From assembly GCF_032268605.1 (NCBI RefSeq), contig NZ_CP130318.1, positions 245,001 through 305,000 on the forward strand: 60,000 bases of DNA, read 5' to 3'. Under the pieces are notes generated by a model, which was given only the letters and a program-made list of their open reading frames with translations, searched no databases and had not been told where the DNA came from. The DNA is from Paenibacillus aurantius. Its GTDB lineage: Bacteria > Bacillota > Bacilli > Paenibacillales > NBRC-103111. Position 1 is the first letter of the stretch, and the number at the start of each line of letters is the position of its first letter. The position numbers were made by a program, and so were the translations under genes. Shown here in pieces: positions 41,535 through 53,573 of the stretch.

Positions 41535-41903
41535 ATGATTCAACCTCTTACACGTTTAAATGTAGCTGACAACTCCGGTGCGAAGAAACTGATGTGTATC
41601 CGTGTTCTGGGTGGTACGGGCCGTCGTGTTGGTCATATCGGGGATTTGATCATCTGTTCCGTCAAAGAAGCAACACCAGGTGGCGTTGTCAAAAAGGGCG
41701 ATGTCGTTAAAGCTGTAATCGTGCGTACGAAGACCGGTGCCCGCCGTAAAGACGGTTCCTACATCTCTTTCGACGAGAATGCTGCTGTTATCGTTAAAGA
41801 CGACAAGAGCCCTCGTGGAACCCGTATCTTTGGACCGGTAGCTCGTGAGCTTCGCGACAGAGATTTCATGAAAATCGTTTCCTTAGCACCTGAGGTTATC
41901 TAA
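41535..41903 (+). CDS. rplN: 50S ribosomal protein L14
   Basis: A 122-residue intersubunit-bridge protein with the highly conserved start [20 protein letters not shown] and C-terminal [20 protein letters not shown]. Preceded by AAAGGAGGTAAC. Confidence 0.97.
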   Translation: MIQPLTRLNVADNSGAKKLMCIRVLGGTGRRVGHIGDLIICSVKEATPGGVVKKGDVVKAVIVRTKTGARRKDGSYISFDENAAVIVKDDKSPRGTRIFGPVARELRDRDFMKIVSLAPEVI

Positions 41904-41978
41904 TCTCCGTAGGGCTAACAAACCTAAGACCGTTCAATCGCGGATCCCGCATTCGCCACTTAGGAGGTGTAATCGAAA

Positions 41979-42332
41979 ATGCCAAAACCAAAGAAAAAGC
42001 TTGAATCCCATAACAACAAACTGCACGTGAAGAAAGACGATACGGTTTTTGTTATCACCGGTAAAGACAAAGGCAAGAAAGGACGCGTTATCGCGGCTTA
42101 CCCTCGTCAAAACCGTGTGCTGGTTGAAGGAGTTAACATGATGAAGAAGCATGCTAAGCCTTCCCAGCAAAATCCACAGGGCGGAATCATCGATCAGGAA
42201 GCTCCGATTCACGTTTCGAACGTGATGCTGATTGATCCGAAGAGCGGCCAGCCGACCCGTGTTGGATACAAAGTACTGGACAACGGTACGAAAGTACGGA
42301 TCGCTAAGAAATCCGGAGAAGTAATCGACTAA
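41979..42332 (+). CDS. rplX: 50S ribosomal protein L24
   Basis: A 117-residue assembly initiator with an N-terminal KOW motif ([20 protein letters not shown]). A short Lys-rich N-terminus, [20 protein letters not shown], precedes it, slightly longer than in B. subtilis. Preceded by TTAGGAGGTG. Confidence 0.96.
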   Translation: MPKPKKKLESHNNKLHVKKDDTVFVITGKDKGKKGRVIAAYPRQNRVLVEGVNMMKKHAKPSQQNPQGGIIDQEAPIHVSNVMLIDPKSGQPTRVGYKVLDNGTKVRIAKKSGEVID

Positions 42333-42364
42333 TTGTACAATGGCGGAAAGGAGGCAAATGAAAC

Positions 42365-42907
42365 ATGGCGGCAAGAATGAAGGAACGTTTTGTTAACGAA
42401 GTGACTCCTGCTCTGATGCAGAAGTTTGACTATACATCGGTTATGCAAGTTCCGAAGATTGAGAAAGTTGTCATCAACATGGGTGTGGGCGATGCCGTCG
42501 CTAACTCCAAAGTGCTGGACGTAGCGGTAGATGAGCTCCAAACGATCGCTGGTCAAAAGCCGGTCGTAACCAAAGCCAAGAAGTCCATCGCCGGCTTCAA
42601 GCTTCGGGAAGGAATGCCTATCGGCGTGAAGGTAACGCTTCGCGGCGAGCGCATGTATCATTTCCTGGATAAACTCTTCAATGTGGCGCTGCCGCGCGTA
42701 CGTGACTTCCGCGGTGTGTCCAGCAAAGCATTTGACGGTCGCGGGAATTACACGCTCGGATTGAAAGAGCAGTTGATCTTCCCTGAGATCGAGTACGATA
42801 AAGTGGACAAAATCCGCGGTATGGACGTGGTTATCGTAACGACGGCCAAATCGGATGAAGAGTCCCGCGAACTGCTTACGCAAATGGGTATGCCATTCGT
42901 TAAGTAA
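42365..42907 (+). CDS. rplE: 50S ribosomal protein L5
   Basis: A 180-residue protein binding 5S rRNA and contacting P-site tRNA. The signature [20 protein letters not shown] is intact, as is [20 protein letters not shown]. The ATG at 42365 has AAAGGAGGC upstream; a competing ATG at 42357 is out of frame. Confidence 0.97.
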   Translation: MAARMKERFVNEVTPALMQKFDYTSVMQVPKIEKVVINMGVGDAVANSKVLDVAVDELQTIAGQKPVVTKAKKSIAGFKLREGMPIGVKVTLRGERMYHFLDKLFNVALPRVRDFRGVSSKAFDGRGNYTLGLKEQLIFPEIEYDKVDKIRGMDVVIVTTAKSDEESRELLTQMGMPFVK

Positions 42908-42941
42908 TCCGCAATCCAAATCTATCGGAGGTGGAAAATAA

Positions 42942-43127
42942 GTGGCAAAAACTTCGATGATCGTCAAGCAGCAGCGTAAGCCTAAGTTCAAAGTTCAAGC
43001 TTATACCCGCTGCGAACGTTGTGGTCGTCCGCATTCCGTTCTGCGCAAATTCAAAATCTGCAGAATTTGTTTCCGTGAATTAGCTTATAAAGGCCAGATT
43101 CCTGGCGTTCGTAAAGCAAGCTGGTAA
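42942..43127 (+). CDS. rpsN: 30S ribosomal protein S14, type Z (zinc-binding)
   Basis: A 61-residue zinc form of S14 with C24-x2-C27 and C40-x2-C43. The C-terminal [18 protein letters not shown] is the family end. The GTG start at 42942 follows GGAGGTGG. Confidence 0.97.
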   Translation: MAKTSMIVKQQRKPKFKVQAYTRCERCGRPHSVLRKFKICRICFRELAYKGQIPGVRKASW

Positions 43128-43158
43128 TTACCCTACTCTCGGGAAGGAGGTTCGCAAT

Positions 43159-43557
43159 ATGGTAATGTCTGATCCGATTGCTGATATGCTTACACGCATT
43201 CGCAATGCAAATATTGTTCGTCACGAAACGGTTGAAATCCCCGCTTCCAAGATCAAGAAGGAAATTGCGGAAATCTTGAAAAAAGAAGGTTTCATCCGTG
43301 ACGCCGAATATGTCCAAGACAACAAGCACGGGATCATCCGTTTGTTCCTGAAATACGGCCCTAACAATGAGCGCGTCATTTCCGGACTGAAGAGAATCAG
43401 CAAGCCCGGCCTGCGTGTTTACACGAAGAGCCAGGAAGTGCCTCGTGTACTTGGTGGTCTGGGATTGGCGATCATCTCGACATCCAAAGGTATGATGACC
43501 GACAAGGAAGCCCGTCAGTCCAAAGCCGGCGGCGAAGTCATCTGCTACGTTTGGTAA
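43159..43557 (+). CDS. rpsH: 30S ribosomal protein S8
   Basis: A 132-residue primary 16S central-domain binder; in E. coli it is the translational repressor of the spc operon. Signatures are [14 protein letters not shown] and the C-terminal [20 protein letters not shown]. The ATG at 43159 (MVMSDP) matches B. subtilis; preceded by GGAAGGAGGTT. Confidence 0.97.
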   Translation: MVMSDPIADMLTRIRNANIVRHETVEIPASKIKKEIAEILKKEGFIRDAEYVQDNKHGIIRLFLKYGPNNERVISGLKRISKPGLRVYTKSQEVPRVLGGLGLAIISTSKGMMTDKEARQSKAGGEVICYVW

Positions 43558-43588
43558 TTCAGTAACGTGAAAGAATGGAGGTGTAAAC

Positions 43589-44131
43589 ATGTCTCGAATT
43601 GGTCGTAAACCAATTAATGTTCCAAGCGGTGTTACCGTTTCTTTGAACAATGCCGAAATTACGGTGAAAGGACCGAAAGGCTCCCTGTCCCGTGAACTTC
43701 ATAAAGATATGAAGGTTAGCGTCGAAGAGAATGTGATCTCGATCGAGCGTCCTTCGGATAACAAGCTACATCGTTCCCTGCACGGAACTACGCGGAGCGT
43801 GGTTGCAAATATGGTGAACGGGGTAACGGAAGGATTCAGCAAGTCTCTTGATCTGGTTGGGGTCGGATACCGTGCCAACAAGAACGGAAACAAGCTGGTT
43901 CTGAACGTAGGGTATTCCCATCCGGTTGAAATCAATCCAGAAGAAGGCATCGAGTTCGACGTACCTTCCAATACGAAAATTATCGTAAAAGGAATCGATA
44001 AGGAGCGCGTTGGGGCTACTGCCGCCAAGATTCGTTCCGTACGTGAGCCCGAGCCTTACAAAGGAAAAGGGATTAAATACGAAGGCGAGCGGATCATTCG
44101 CAAAGAAGGTAAAGCCGGTAAGAAGAAGTAA
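43589..44131 (+). CDS. rplF: 50S ribosomal protein L6
   Basis: A 180-residue protein near the sarcin-ricin loop, made of two duplicated domains. It starts [20 protein letters not shown] and ends with the L6 signature [20 protein letters not shown]. Preceded by GGAGGTG. Confidence 0.97.
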   Translation: MSRIGRKPINVPSGVTVSLNNAEITVKGPKGSLSRELHKDMKVSVEENVISIERPSDNKLHRSLHGTTRSVVANMVNGVTEGFSKSLDLVGVGYRANKNGNKLVLNVGYSHPVEINPEEGIEFDVPSNTKIIVKGIDKERVGATAAKIRSVREPEPYKGKGIKYEGERIIRKEGKAGKKK

Positions 44132-44179
44132 TCCTTACGTAAGGATTGCCAGCAGAGCTGAAAGGAGTGAACGAATCTC

Positions 44180-44545
44180 ATGATTACTAAAGGCGATAAG
44201 AACAAAGCCCGTCTTAAGAGACATCTCCGTGTCCGCAAGAAAATTCAGGGTACGACGGAACGTCCTCGCTTGAGCATCTATCGTTCTTCGAAACATATGT
44301 ACGCTCAAATCATCGACGACGTTAAAGGCGTTACGCTTGCCGCAGCTTCCACTCAAGATAAAGAGCTGAAAGAAGTAGGCAACGGCGGCAATGTAGATGC
44401 GGCTAAACAAGTTGGCGAATTGATCGCTAAGCGTGCCAAGGAGAACGGGGTCGAGAAAGTGGTTTTTGACCGCGGCGGATACCTGTACCACGGACGTGTT
44501 CAAGCTTTGGCTGACGCAGCTCGCGAAGCTGGTCTTGAATTCTAA
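44180..44545 (+). CDS. rplR: 50S ribosomal protein L18
   Basis: A 121-residue 5S rRNA-binding protein with [20 protein letters not shown] and [20 protein letters not shown]. Preceded by AAAGGAGTG. Confidence 0.97.
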   Translation: MITKGDKNKARLKRHLRVRKKIQGTTERPRLSIYRSSKHMYAQIIDDVKGVTLAAASTQDKELKEVGNGGNVDAAKQVGELIAKRAKENGVEKVVFDRGGYLYHGRVQALADAAREAGLEF

Positions 44546-44571
44546 AATCAACAAATAAGGAGGTAAAGGAC

Positions 44572-45069
44572 TTGCGTGTAGATCCGAATACTTTAGATCT
44601 TAAAGACAAAACCGTACACATCAACCGTGTTGCTAAAGTAGTTAAAGGCGGACGCCGTTTCAGCTTCAGCGCTTTGGTCGTTGTTGGAGACGGGAACGGC
44701 TGGGTTGGTGCCGGTATCGGGAAAGCTTCCGAAGTTGGAGATGCCATCAAGAAAGGGATCGAAGATGCCAAGAAGAACCTGATTCACGTGCCAATCGTCG
44801 GAACTTCTATTCCGCACCTGGTTATCGGACGCTTCGGCGCCGGACGCGTGCTGTTGAAGCCGGCTTCCCAAGGTACTGGAGTAATCGCCGGCGGCCCGGT
44901 TCGTGCCGTACTGGAACTGGCAGGAGTGGGCGACATTCTTACGAAATCGCTTGGTTCTTCCAACTCCATCAACATGGTTAACGCTACTTTGGAAGGTCTT
45001 CAACGCCTGAAGAGAGCCGAAGAAGTGGCTAAACTGCGCGGAAAAACTGTAGAAGAGCTACTAGGTTAG
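44572..45069 (+). CDS. rpsE: 30S ribosomal protein S5
   Basis: A 165-residue mRNA-tunnel and fidelity protein. The N-terminal double-stranded-RNA-binding-like domain carries [20 protein letters not shown]-type sequence, here [40 protein letters not shown] is also conserved. The start is TTG at 44572, 7 bases after AAGGAGGTAAAG; a nearby GTG is out of frame. Confidence 0.96.
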   Translation: MRVDPNTLDLKDKTVHINRVAKVVKGGRRFSFSALVVVGDGNGWVGAGIGKASEVGDAIKKGIEDAKKNLIHVPIVGTSIPHLVIGRFGAGRVLLKPASQGTGVIAGGPVRAVLELAGVGDILTKSLGSSNSINMVNATLEGLQRLKRAEEVAKLRGKTVEELLG

Positions 45070-45080
45070 GAGGGGAAACG

Positions 45081-45269
45081 ATGGCTAAGCAATTACAAAT
45101 CACCCTCAAACGCAGTTTGATCGGACGCCCGGAAACCCAGCGTGTTACGGTCCAGACTCTGGGACTGCGCAAGCTGCATCAGACGGTTGTCCACCAGGAC
45201 AACGCCGCTATTCGGGGTATGGTTAACCAAGTGAGTCACTTGGTTGAAGTGAAAGAAGTAGAAGCTTAA
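45081..45269 (+). CDS. rpmD: 50S ribosomal protein L30
   Basis: A 62-residue protein with the diagnostic [20 protein letters not shown] and [10 protein letters not shown]. It starts 11 bases after rpsE with TAGGAGGGG upstream. Confidence 0.97.
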   Translation: MAKQLQITLKRSLIGRPETQRVTVQTLGLRKLHQTVVHQDNAAIRGMVNQVSHLVEVKEVEA

Positions 45270-45321
45270 GGTAAGCTTCTCGGCATAGATGGTTCTCAAA
45301 ACTAACAAGGAGGTGCACAAG

Positions 45322-45761
45322 ATGAAATTACATGAGTTGAGTCCTGCTCCTGGCTCTACCAAAACCCGCAAGCGTGTAGGCCGCGGGATCGGTAGCGGAA
45401 CGGGCAAAACGGCAGGTAAAGGTCATAAAGGTCAAAATGCACGATCCGGCGGAGGAGTTCGCCCTGGATTCGAAGGTGGACAGAACCCTTTGTACCGTCG
45501 TCTGCCTAAGCGCGGATTTACGAACATCTCACGCAAGGAGTACGCGATCGTAAACCTTGAGGAACTTAACAACTTCGCAGAAGGAACCGAAGTAACTCCG
45601 GAAGTTCTTATGGAATCCGGTGTTATCAAAAACCCTAAGAGCGGCATTAAGGTTCTGGGGAACGGCGAAATCACCGTTAAGCTGACGGTAAAAGCCAATA
45701 AGTTCTCTCAATCTGCCGTAGATAAAATTCAAGCTGCCGGCGGTAAAACCGAGGTGATTTA

Positions 45762-45762
<1 letters not shown>
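45322..45762 (+). CDS. rplO: 50S ribosomal protein L15
   Basis: A 146-residue late-assembly protein with the glycine-rich N-terminal extension ([20 protein letters not shown]) and conserved C-terminal [19 protein letters not shown]. The ATG at 45322 follows AAGGAGGTGC; the upstream in-frame ATG at 45289 lies before that site. The stop overlaps the secY start by one base. Confidence 0.97.
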
Positions 45763-47768
<2,006 letters not shown>

Positions 47769-47769
<1 letters not shown>

Positions 47770-48539
47770 TGATCATCTGTAAATCCGAGATAGAATTGGA
47801 TTACATGAGGGAGGCCGGCCGCATTGTGGCCGACACCCACCGATTATTGGCTCGGCTTGTTCGACCCGGTGTCACCACCAAGGAATTGGACCAGGCGGCT
47901 GAGGAGTATATCCGAAGCCAACAGGCGGTTCCATCCTTCAAAGGCTATAACGGATTTCCTGGAAGTATCTGTGCTTCGGTTAACGAAGAGTTGGTACACG
48001 GGATACCCGGTGCTCGAAAGTTATTCGACGGGGACATTATCAGCATTGATATCGGTGCCCAATATAAAGGATATCACGGTGATTCCGCTTGGACTTACGG
48101 AGTAGGCGATATCTCCCCGGAGGCCCGGAAGCTTCTGGAGGTAACCGAGAAATCTCTCTATGCAGGCTTGGCGGAAGCCAAACCGGATGTCCGTTTATAT
48201 ACAATCTCCCATGCCATTCAGCAATGCATTGAGAAGGAAGGGTTCTCTGTGGTAAGGGAATATGTCGGCCATGGCATCGGAGCTCAGCTTCATGAACAGC
48301 CGCAAATTCCGAACTACGGTTATCCGGACCGGGGACCCCGTTTGAAACCCGGAATGGTCTTGGCCATCGAGCCTATGGTGAATGCAGGCGAACGTTATGT
48401 CCGTACGTTGGAAGACAACTGGACCGTGGTGACGGTTGACGGATCATTCTGCGCTCATTTTGAGCATACGATTGCTATCACGGCGGAGGGGTATGAGATT
48501 CTTACCCAGTCCAAAGAGCAGGTGACGGCACTTGAGTGA
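47769..48539 (+). CDS. map: methionine aminopeptidase, type I
   Basis: A 256-residue pita-bread metalloprotease that removes N-terminal methionine. The metal ligands are visible in [20 protein letters not shown] (two Asp), [12 protein letters not shown] (His), AIEPMV (Glu) and ARFEHTI-type [10 protein letters not shown] (Glu). The start shares a base with the adk stop, and the end overlaps the next gene by eight bases. Confidence 0.96.
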
Positions 48540-48840
48540 TTCTCCGAAACCGCAGCTCGGTCAGATCGTGAAGATCACCCGCGGCCGCGACAATAACAAA
48601 TACGCCGTCATTATCGGAGTCTTGGATTCCCGCTTTCTGCTTATCGCGGACGGGGATAAAAGAAAATTCGATCAGCCGAAGAAAAAGAACATCCTTCACC
48701 TGCAGCTGCAGGATGCCATCAGCATGGAAGTTGTCGACAGCTTGAAAGAAACCGGCCGTGTGACTAACGGCAAATTGCGTTTTGCCATTAACAAGTTTGC
48801 GGATAGCCAGCAGACGGAAGCACAAGAGAAAGGAGACTGA
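48532..48840 (+). CDS. KOW-domain RNA-binding protein, L14e-like
   Basis: A 102-residue protein with an N-terminal KOW-like motif ([20 protein letters not shown]) resembling eukaryotic/archaeal L14e, and a basic C-terminal part. Similar genes occupy this map-infA interval in Bacillales; function is not established, though RNA or ribosome binding is likely from the fold. The start appears to be TTG 48532, overlapping map by eight bases with GCAGGTGA upstream; translational coupling is likely. The start is the least certain part. Confidence 0.82.
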   Translation: MSDSPKPQLGQIVKITRGRDNNKYAVIIGVLDSRFLLIADGDKRKFDQPKKKNILHLQLQDAISMEVVDSLKETGRVTNGKLRFAINKFADSQQTEAQEKGD

Positions 48841-48842
48841 TT

Positions 48843-49061
48843 ATGGCCAAAGAAGACGTCATTGAAGTAGAAGGCACGGTCATTGAACCTTTGCCTAACG
48901 CTATGTTCAAAGTTGAATTGGAGAACGGGCATAAAATCCTGGCTCATGTTTCGGGTAAGATCCGGATGCACTTCATCCGCATTTTACCTGGGGACAAAGT
49001 TACGGTAGAATTATCTCCGTACGATTTAACCAGAGGCCGTATCACCTATCGGTACAAGTAA
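48843..49061 (+). CDS. infA: translation initiation factor IF-1
   Basis: A 72-residue single OB-fold protein: [20 protein letters not shown] and [15 protein letters not shown] are diagnostic. It occupies the ribosomal A site during initiation. It starts two bases after the KOW protein gene with GAAAGGAG upstream. Confidence 0.97.
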   Translation: MAKEDVIEVEGTVIEPLPNAMFKVELENGHKILAHVSGKIRMHFIRILPGDKVTVELSPYDLTRGRITYRYK

Positions 49062-49134
49062 GGTTTTGCTTCGGCAGAACTTTGTCTATACTACGAAGTA
49101 TGTTTTGGAAGGCTTACATCTTTCCTTACGAAGC

Positions 49135-49155
49135 AGCTTTCCTAGGAAAGCTTTT
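49135..49155 (+). terminator. perfect palindrome with T run ahead of rpmJ
   Basis: AGCTTTCCTAGGAAAGCT (49135-49152) is a perfect 18-base palindrome followed by TTT, ending a few bases before the rpmJ SD (TTAGGAGG). It could be a weak attenuator or a processing site between infA and rpmJ. Confidence 0.5.
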
Positions 49156-49157
49156 AG

Positions 49158-49283
<126 letters not shown>

Positions 49284-49299
49284 GGAGGTGCTGCATTAA

Positions 49300-49665
49300 A
49301 TGGCTCGTATAGCTGGAGTTGACTTGCCTCGTGACAAGCGTGTGGAAATTGCCCTGACTTACATCTTTGGGATTGGCAGAACCACTTCCCAGAACATCCT
49401 GAGCACTACTGGCGTAAATGCCGATACCCGCGTTCGCGACCTTACGGAAGATGAAGTAAGCAAGCTGCGTGAAGCGATCGACAAGATGAAGGTGGAAGGC
49501 GACCTGCGTCGTGAAATCTCCCTGAACATCAAGCGTCTGATCGAAATCGGTTCTTACCGTGGAATTCGCCATCGTCGTGGATTGCCTGTACGTGGACAAC
49601 GGACTAAGACGAATGCCCGTACCCGTAAAGGACCTCGTCGTACCGTTGCTAACAAGAAGAAATAA
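49300..49665 (+). CDS. rpsM: 30S ribosomal protein S13
   Basis: A 121-residue protein of the 30S head that bridges to the 50S. It starts [20 protein letters not shown] and has the basic tail [20 protein letters not shown]. Preceded by TAAGGAGGTG. Confidence 0.97.
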   Translation: MARIAGVDLPRDKRVEIALTYIFGIGRTTSQNILSTTGVNADTRVRDLTEDEVSKLREAIDKMKVEGDLRREISLNIKRLIEIGSYRGIRHRRGLPVRGQRTKTNARTRKGPRRTVANKKK

Positions 49666-49683
49666 TAAGGGGGGACAAATCTA

Positions 49684-50082
49684 ATGGCAAAACCAAAAAC
49701 AAAAGTTGCCCGTACCAAACGTCGTGACCGGAAAAACATTGAAACGGGAGTAGCTCATATCCGCTCTACGTTCAATAATACGATCGTTACCATTACGGAT
49801 CCGCACGGAAATGCGATTTCCTGGGCCAGCTCCGGTAACCTCGGTTTCAAAGGCTCGCGTAAAAGCACTCCGTTCGCCGCTCAAATGGCTGCTGAGTCCG
49901 CTGCCAAAACCGCTATGGAGCATGGCATGAAAGTCGTTGAAGTTATGGTTAAAGGTCCTGGTGCCGGACGTGAAGCCGCTATTCGTTCGCTTCAAGCCGC
50001 TGGTCTGGAAGTTAACCTGATCAAGGACGTAACGCCTATTCCGCATAACGGCTGCCGCCCGCCTAAACGTCGTCGTGTCTAA
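49684..50082 (+). CDS. rpsK: 30S ribosomal protein S11
   Basis: A 132-residue platform protein with [20 protein letters not shown] and the C-terminal signature [18 protein letters not shown]. Preceded by GGGGGGAC. Confidence 0.97.
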   Translation: MAKPKTKVARTKRRDRKNIETGVAHIRSTFNNTIVTITDPHGNAISWASSGNLGFKGSRKSTPFAAQMAAESAAKTAMEHGMKVVEVMVKGPGAGREAAIRSLQAAGLEVNLIKDVTPIPHNGCRPPKRRRV

Positions 50083-50119
50083 TTGAGGATCACTATGTGG
50101 TATAAATATCCTGAACTTG

Positions 50120-50150
50120 TGAATAATGTTGGTGAAGGATAGGCATACTA
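50120..50150 (+). promoter_or_regulatory. SigG-like promoter upstream of rpoA
   Basis: TGAATA (50120-50125) and CATACTA (50144-50150) are separated by 18 bases, an exact match to the forespore SigG consensus. No equally good SigA promoter is visible in the 127-base rpsK-rpoA gap. Expected start near 50157, 35 bases before the rpoA SD. Function is inferred from the match only. Confidence 0.45.
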
Positions 50151-50209
50151 CTTGTTTGTCATTTTGGGTAATCCCAAGGAAACGACGTTTCGAAGGAGGG
50201 TTCATTTTA

Positions 50210-51154
50210 ATGATAGAAATCGAAAAGCCGAAAATAGAGACCGTTACGTTAAGTGAAGAAGGCACCTACGGCAAATTCGTCGTAGAACCGCTGGAACGCG
50301 GATACGGAACGACTCTCGGCAACTCTTTGCGTAGAATTCTTCTTTCTTCGCTACCGGGTGCAGCGGTAAATTCCGTTCATATCGATGGGGTTCTTCATGA
50401 ATTCTCGACGATCCCTGGTGTTATGGAAGATGTTACGGAGATTATCCTGAACCTTAAGGGACTATCGTTAAAGATTCATTCCGACGAAGAGAAGATTCTA
50501 GAAATTGATGCCGAAGGCGAAGGAAGAATTACGGCCGGTGACATTCGGGCAGATAGTGACGTTGAGGTATTGAACCCTGACCTTCATCTGGCTACGCTCG
50601 GTCCTGACGCCCGTGTACACATGAGAATTCATGCAAGCAGGGGCCGAGGTTACGTACAGGCCGATAAAAATAAACGCGACGACCAGCCGATCGGTGTTAT
50701 TCCGATTGACTCCATCTACACTCCGATTACCCGTGTTAACTACACGGTGGAGAATACCCGGGTAGGCCAGGTTACCAACTATGATAAACTGACCCTCGAA
50801 GTATGGACGGATGGAAGCATTCGGCCGGAAGAAGCCGTCAGCATCGGCGCGAAAATTTTGACCGAGCACTTGTACTTGTTCGTTGGTCTGACCGACGAAG
50901 CCAAGGACGCCGAGATTATGGTAGAGAAGGAAGAGGACAAGAAAGAGAAGGTTCTCGAGATGACTATCGAGGAGCTGGATCTTTCGGTACGTTCCTACAA
51001 CTGCCTAAAGCGTGCTGGCATCAACACGGTGCAGGAACTCATCACCAAAACCGAAGAAGACATGATGAAAGTCCGGAACCTCGGACGCAAGTCTTTGGAG
51101 GAAGTTCAAGAGAAACTCGAGGAGCTCGGTTTAGGGCTTCGCATGGAAGAGTAG
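50210..51154 (+). CDS. rpoA: RNA polymerase alpha subunit
   Basis: A 314-residue protein, same length as B. subtilis. The N-terminal dimerisation domain has [20 protein letters not shown], and the C-terminal domain has the helix-hairpin-helix [19 protein letters not shown] used for UP-element and activator contacts. The ATG at 50210 follows AAGGAGGG; the longer open frame from 50126 lies upstream of this ribosome binding site and was rejected. Confidence 0.97.
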   Translation: MIEIEKPKIETVTLSEEGTYGKFVVEPLERGYGTTLGNSLRRILLSSLPGAAVNSVHIDGVLHEFSTIPGVMEDVTEIILNLKGLSLKIHSDEEKILEIDAEGEGRITAGDIRADSDVEVLNPDLHLATLGPDARVHMRIHASRGRGYVQADKNKRDDQPIGVIPIDSIYTPITRVNYTVENTRVGQVTNYDKLTLEVWTDGSIRPEEAVSIGAKILTEHLYLFVGLTDEAKDAEIMVEKEEDKKEKVLEMTIEELDLSVRSYNCLKRAGINTVQELITKTEEDMMKVRNLGRKSLEEVQEKLEELGLGLRMEE

Positions 51155-51181
51155 ATTATTTAACCGGAGGAGGGAAACATC

Positions 51182-51547
51182 ATGGCATATCAAAAACTGG
51201 GTCGTGACTCCAGCGCACGTAAAGCTTTGTTCCGTGACTTGGTAACCGACTTATTCATACAGGAACGCATTCAAACGACTGAAGCCAAAGCGAAGGAAGT
51301 AAGATCCATCGCCGAGAAGCTGATCACGCTGGCAAAGCGCGGGGACCTGCATGCTCGCCGTCAAGCAGCTGCATTCGTACGCCGTGAGCAAGCTAACGAC
51401 GATCAGGACGCAATCCAAAAGCTATTCTCTGAATTGGCCACTCGCTATTCCGAGCGTCCAGGCGGATACACTCGTATCTTGAAACTGGGGCCGCGCCGCG
51501 GAGATGCAGCTCCTATGGTATATTTGGAACTAGTGGATCGCGCTTAA
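51182..51547 (+). CDS. rplQ: 50S ribosomal protein L17
   Basis: A 121-residue tunnel-exit protein with [20 protein letters not shown] and the C-terminal [20 protein letters not shown]. Preceded by GGAGGAGGG. It is the last gene of the alpha cluster and is followed by a terminator and then truA, with no ECF transporter genes in between. Confidence 0.97.
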   Translation: MAYQKLGRDSSARKALFRDLVTDLFIQERIQTTEAKAKEVRSIAEKLITLAKRGDLHARRQAAAFVRREQANDDQDAIQKLFSELATRYSERPGGYTRILKLGPRRGDAAPMVYLELVDRA

Positions 51548-51558
51548 CGTTTGGTATG

Positions 51559-51604
51559 GGAAAGGGTGGACAGAATCGTTGATTCTGATTAAGCCCTTTT
51601 TTTG
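51559..51604 (+). terminator. terminator after rplQ
   Basis: A two-part stem (AAAGGG / CCCTTT outer, CAGAATC-GTT-GATTCTG inner) is followed by TTTTTT. Confidence 0.85.
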
Positions 51605-51637
51605 TAGCATGGAAAGCGACAGGCATAGGAGAGCACG

Positions 51638-52399
51638 ATGAGAAACTTGGTTATGGTCGTCAGCTACGATGGCTCCGCTTATTCGGGGTTCCAGGTGCAG
51701 CCCAAGGACACCACGGTTCAGGGCAAACTGGAAGAAGCCGTCCGGGTACTGACGGGCGAACAGGTGAAGATTCATGGGTCGGGTAGAACCGACGCGGGAG
51801 TGCACGCTAGGGAACAGGTGATCCACTTTCATACGGAATCCCAGATCCCGGTACAGCGCTGGAGACTTGCCATGAACGCCCGGCTTCCTTCCGATATTGT
51901 TGTGAAGTCGGTCAGAGAAGCTCCGCTGGACTTTCACTCCCGCCGCTCCGCCAAACGCAAAACCTACCGGTACACCATTCAACGGACGCGCTATGCAGAC
52001 GTTTTTACCCGACATCTCGCTTTTTTTCACCCTACACCGCTCGATCTTGAAGCCATGCGTCAGGCGCTAGTGCTTTTTGAAGGGGAGCATGACTTTTCTT
52101 CTTTTTGCTCCACCAGGAGACCGGATGGATCACACGTGCGTACCATTTACGAGACAGCCTTTGACTTTCGACCAGAACCCGATGCCGGGGATGGTGACGC
52201 AGGTGTGATCCATATCTACATGACCGGTAACGGCTTCCTTCATAATATGGTGCGGATTATCATCGGAACATTAATTGAAGTCGGGGAAGGCAAAAGACCC
52301 AGCTCGGACATGCCGGCCATTCTAGCCGCTATGGACCGCAAGAAGGCTGGCCCGACGGCAATGGCTCATGGATTGATGCTGTGGAAAGTGGAGTACTGA
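51638..52399 (+). CDS. truA: TruA, tRNA pseudouridine synthase (positions 38-40)
   Basis: A 253-residue pseudouridine synthase. The catalytic aspartate lies in GSGRTDAGVHAREQVIHF near residue 53, and FLHNMVRIIIGTLIEVGEGK is the conserved C-terminal motif. The ATG at 51638 follows ATAGGAGAGC. It precedes rplM-rpsI, as in B. subtilis. Confidence 0.96.
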   Translation: MRNLVMVVSYDGSAYSGFQVQPKDTTVQGKLEEAVRVLTGEQVKIHGSGRTDAGVHAREQVIHFHTESQIPVQRWRLAMNARLPSDIVVKSVREAPLDFHSRRSAKRKTYRYTIQRTRYADVFTRHLAFFHPTPLDLEAMRQALVLFEGEHDFSSFCSTRRPDGSHVRTIYETAFDFRPEPDAGDGDAGVIHIYMTGNGFLHNMVRIIIGTLIEVGEGKRPSSDMPAILAAMDRKKAGPTAMAHGLMLWKVEY

Positions 52400-52436
52400 G
52401 GCTGGTCCGTTATGCTTAATTCACCTAATCGGCATG

Positions 52437-52465
52437 TTGATTTTTTGGATTAGATATAGTAATAT
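52437..52465 (+). promoter_or_regulatory. probable promoter for rplM-rpsI
   Basis: TTGATT (52437-52442) and TAATAT (52460-52465) are 17 bases apart, 119 bases before rplM. In Bacillales an L13-binding leader is expected in this gap; I could not confirm its conserved elements by eye. Confidence 0.5.
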
Positions 52466-52583
52466 ATTAAATGGTGTTTTAACTGGCTTCCCACGGCCCC
52501 GAGTTGAAATTACCCTTACACATGGATGAATATAAACAAAGCTTGAATCGGATTTCTATGAACGTTTAGGAGGATTAAGCACA

Positions 52584-53021
52584 ATGAGTACCACATATAT
52601 GGCTAAGCCAAATGAAGTTGAGCGCAAATGGTACATTATTGACGCCGAAGGCAAAACTTTGGGACGTCTGGCCAGCGAAGCGGCAAGCATCATCCGCGGC
52701 AAGCATAAGCCGCAGTTCACTCCGCACGTAGACACCGGAGACTTCGTGATCGTCATTAATGCCAGCAAGGTCGTCTTGACCGGTAAGAAACTGCAGAACA
52801 AAATGTACTACCGTCACTCCATGTACCCAGGCGGACTGAAAGTAACCTCCGCTCAAGACATGCTGAAGAACAAACCCGAGCGTATGCTGGAGCTTGCCAT
52901 TCACGGAATGCTTCCCAAAACCCGCCTCGGCAACAGCCTCAAAACCAAGTTGAAAGTGTATGCCGGTACGGAGCATCCACACGAAGCACAAAAACCAGAA
53001 GTTTGGGAACTTCGCGGATAA
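52584..53021 (+). CDS. rplM: 50S ribosomal protein L13
   Basis: A 145-residue early-assembly protein with [32 protein letters not shown] and [20 protein letters not shown]. Preceded by TTAGGAGGATT. The paired gene rpsI follows after 18 bases. Confidence 0.97.
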   Translation: MSTTYMAKPNEVERKWYIIDAEGKTLGRLASEAASIIRGKHKPQFTPHVDTGDFVIVINASKVVLTGKKLQNKMYYRHSMYPGGLKVTSAQDMLKNKPERMLELAIHGMLPKTRLGNSLKTKLKVYAGTEHPHEAQKPEVWELRG

Positions 53022-53039
53022 TAAAGGGAGGACAGTTTC

Positions 53040-53432
53040 ATGGCACAAGTGCAATACTATGGAACCGGTCGTCGTAAGCATTCGGTAGCGCGTGTGCGCT
53101 TGGTACCGGGCGAAGGACGAATCGTAATCAACAAGCGTGATTTGAATGAATATTTCGGTCTGGAAACGCTGAAGCTGATCGTTAAGCAGCCGCTGAACCT
53201 TACCGAAACCCTGGGCAAATACGATGTTCTGGTTATCGCTCATGGCGGCGGAACCACTGGCCAAGCCGGCGCGATCCGTCATGGCATCTCCCGTGCTCTT
53301 CTGAAGGCAGACCCGGAATTCCGCGGCTCCCTGAAGAAAGCTGGATTCCTGACTCGTGACCCTCGTATGAAAGAGCGTAAGAAATACGGCTTGAAAGCCG
53401 CTCGTCGCGCTCCTCAGTTCTCGAAACGTTAA
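53040..53432 (+). CDS. rpsI: 30S ribosomal protein S9
   Basis: A 130-residue protein whose C-terminal tail (RRAPQFSKR) reaches the P-site tRNA. It has [20 protein letters not shown] and [20 protein letters not shown]. Preceded by AAAGGGAGGAC; a strong terminator follows. Confidence 0.97.
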   Translation: MAQVQYYGTGRRKHSVARVRLVPGEGRIVINKRDLNEYFGLETLKLIVKQPLNLTETLGKYDVLVIAHGGGTTGQAGAIRHGISRALLKADPEFRGSLKKAGFLTRDPRMKERKKYGLKAARRAPQFSKR

Positions 53433-53443
53433 GAGGTACCTGC

Positions 53444-53478
53444 AACCCTTTCGCCCTTTGGGGCGGAAGGGTTTTTTT
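53444..53478 (+). terminator. terminator after rpsI
   Basis: AACCCTTTCGCCC and GGGCGGAAGGGTT pair around TTTG and are followed by TTTTTTT. Confidence 0.93.
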
Positions 53479-53573
53479 GTTGTTTCTCCAAGAGAAAGGT
53501 TCATTTTGAAAAATACGCACAACCGGGGCAGCCGGCCATACAATAATAGAGTCCGGAAAAGACAAAAAACGCA

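Noticed and set aside
50126-50209. 84-base N-terminal extension of rpoA
   Set aside because: It lies upstream of the AAGGAGGG ribosome binding site, overlaps promoter-like sequence, and RpoA from 50210 already has the exact family length.
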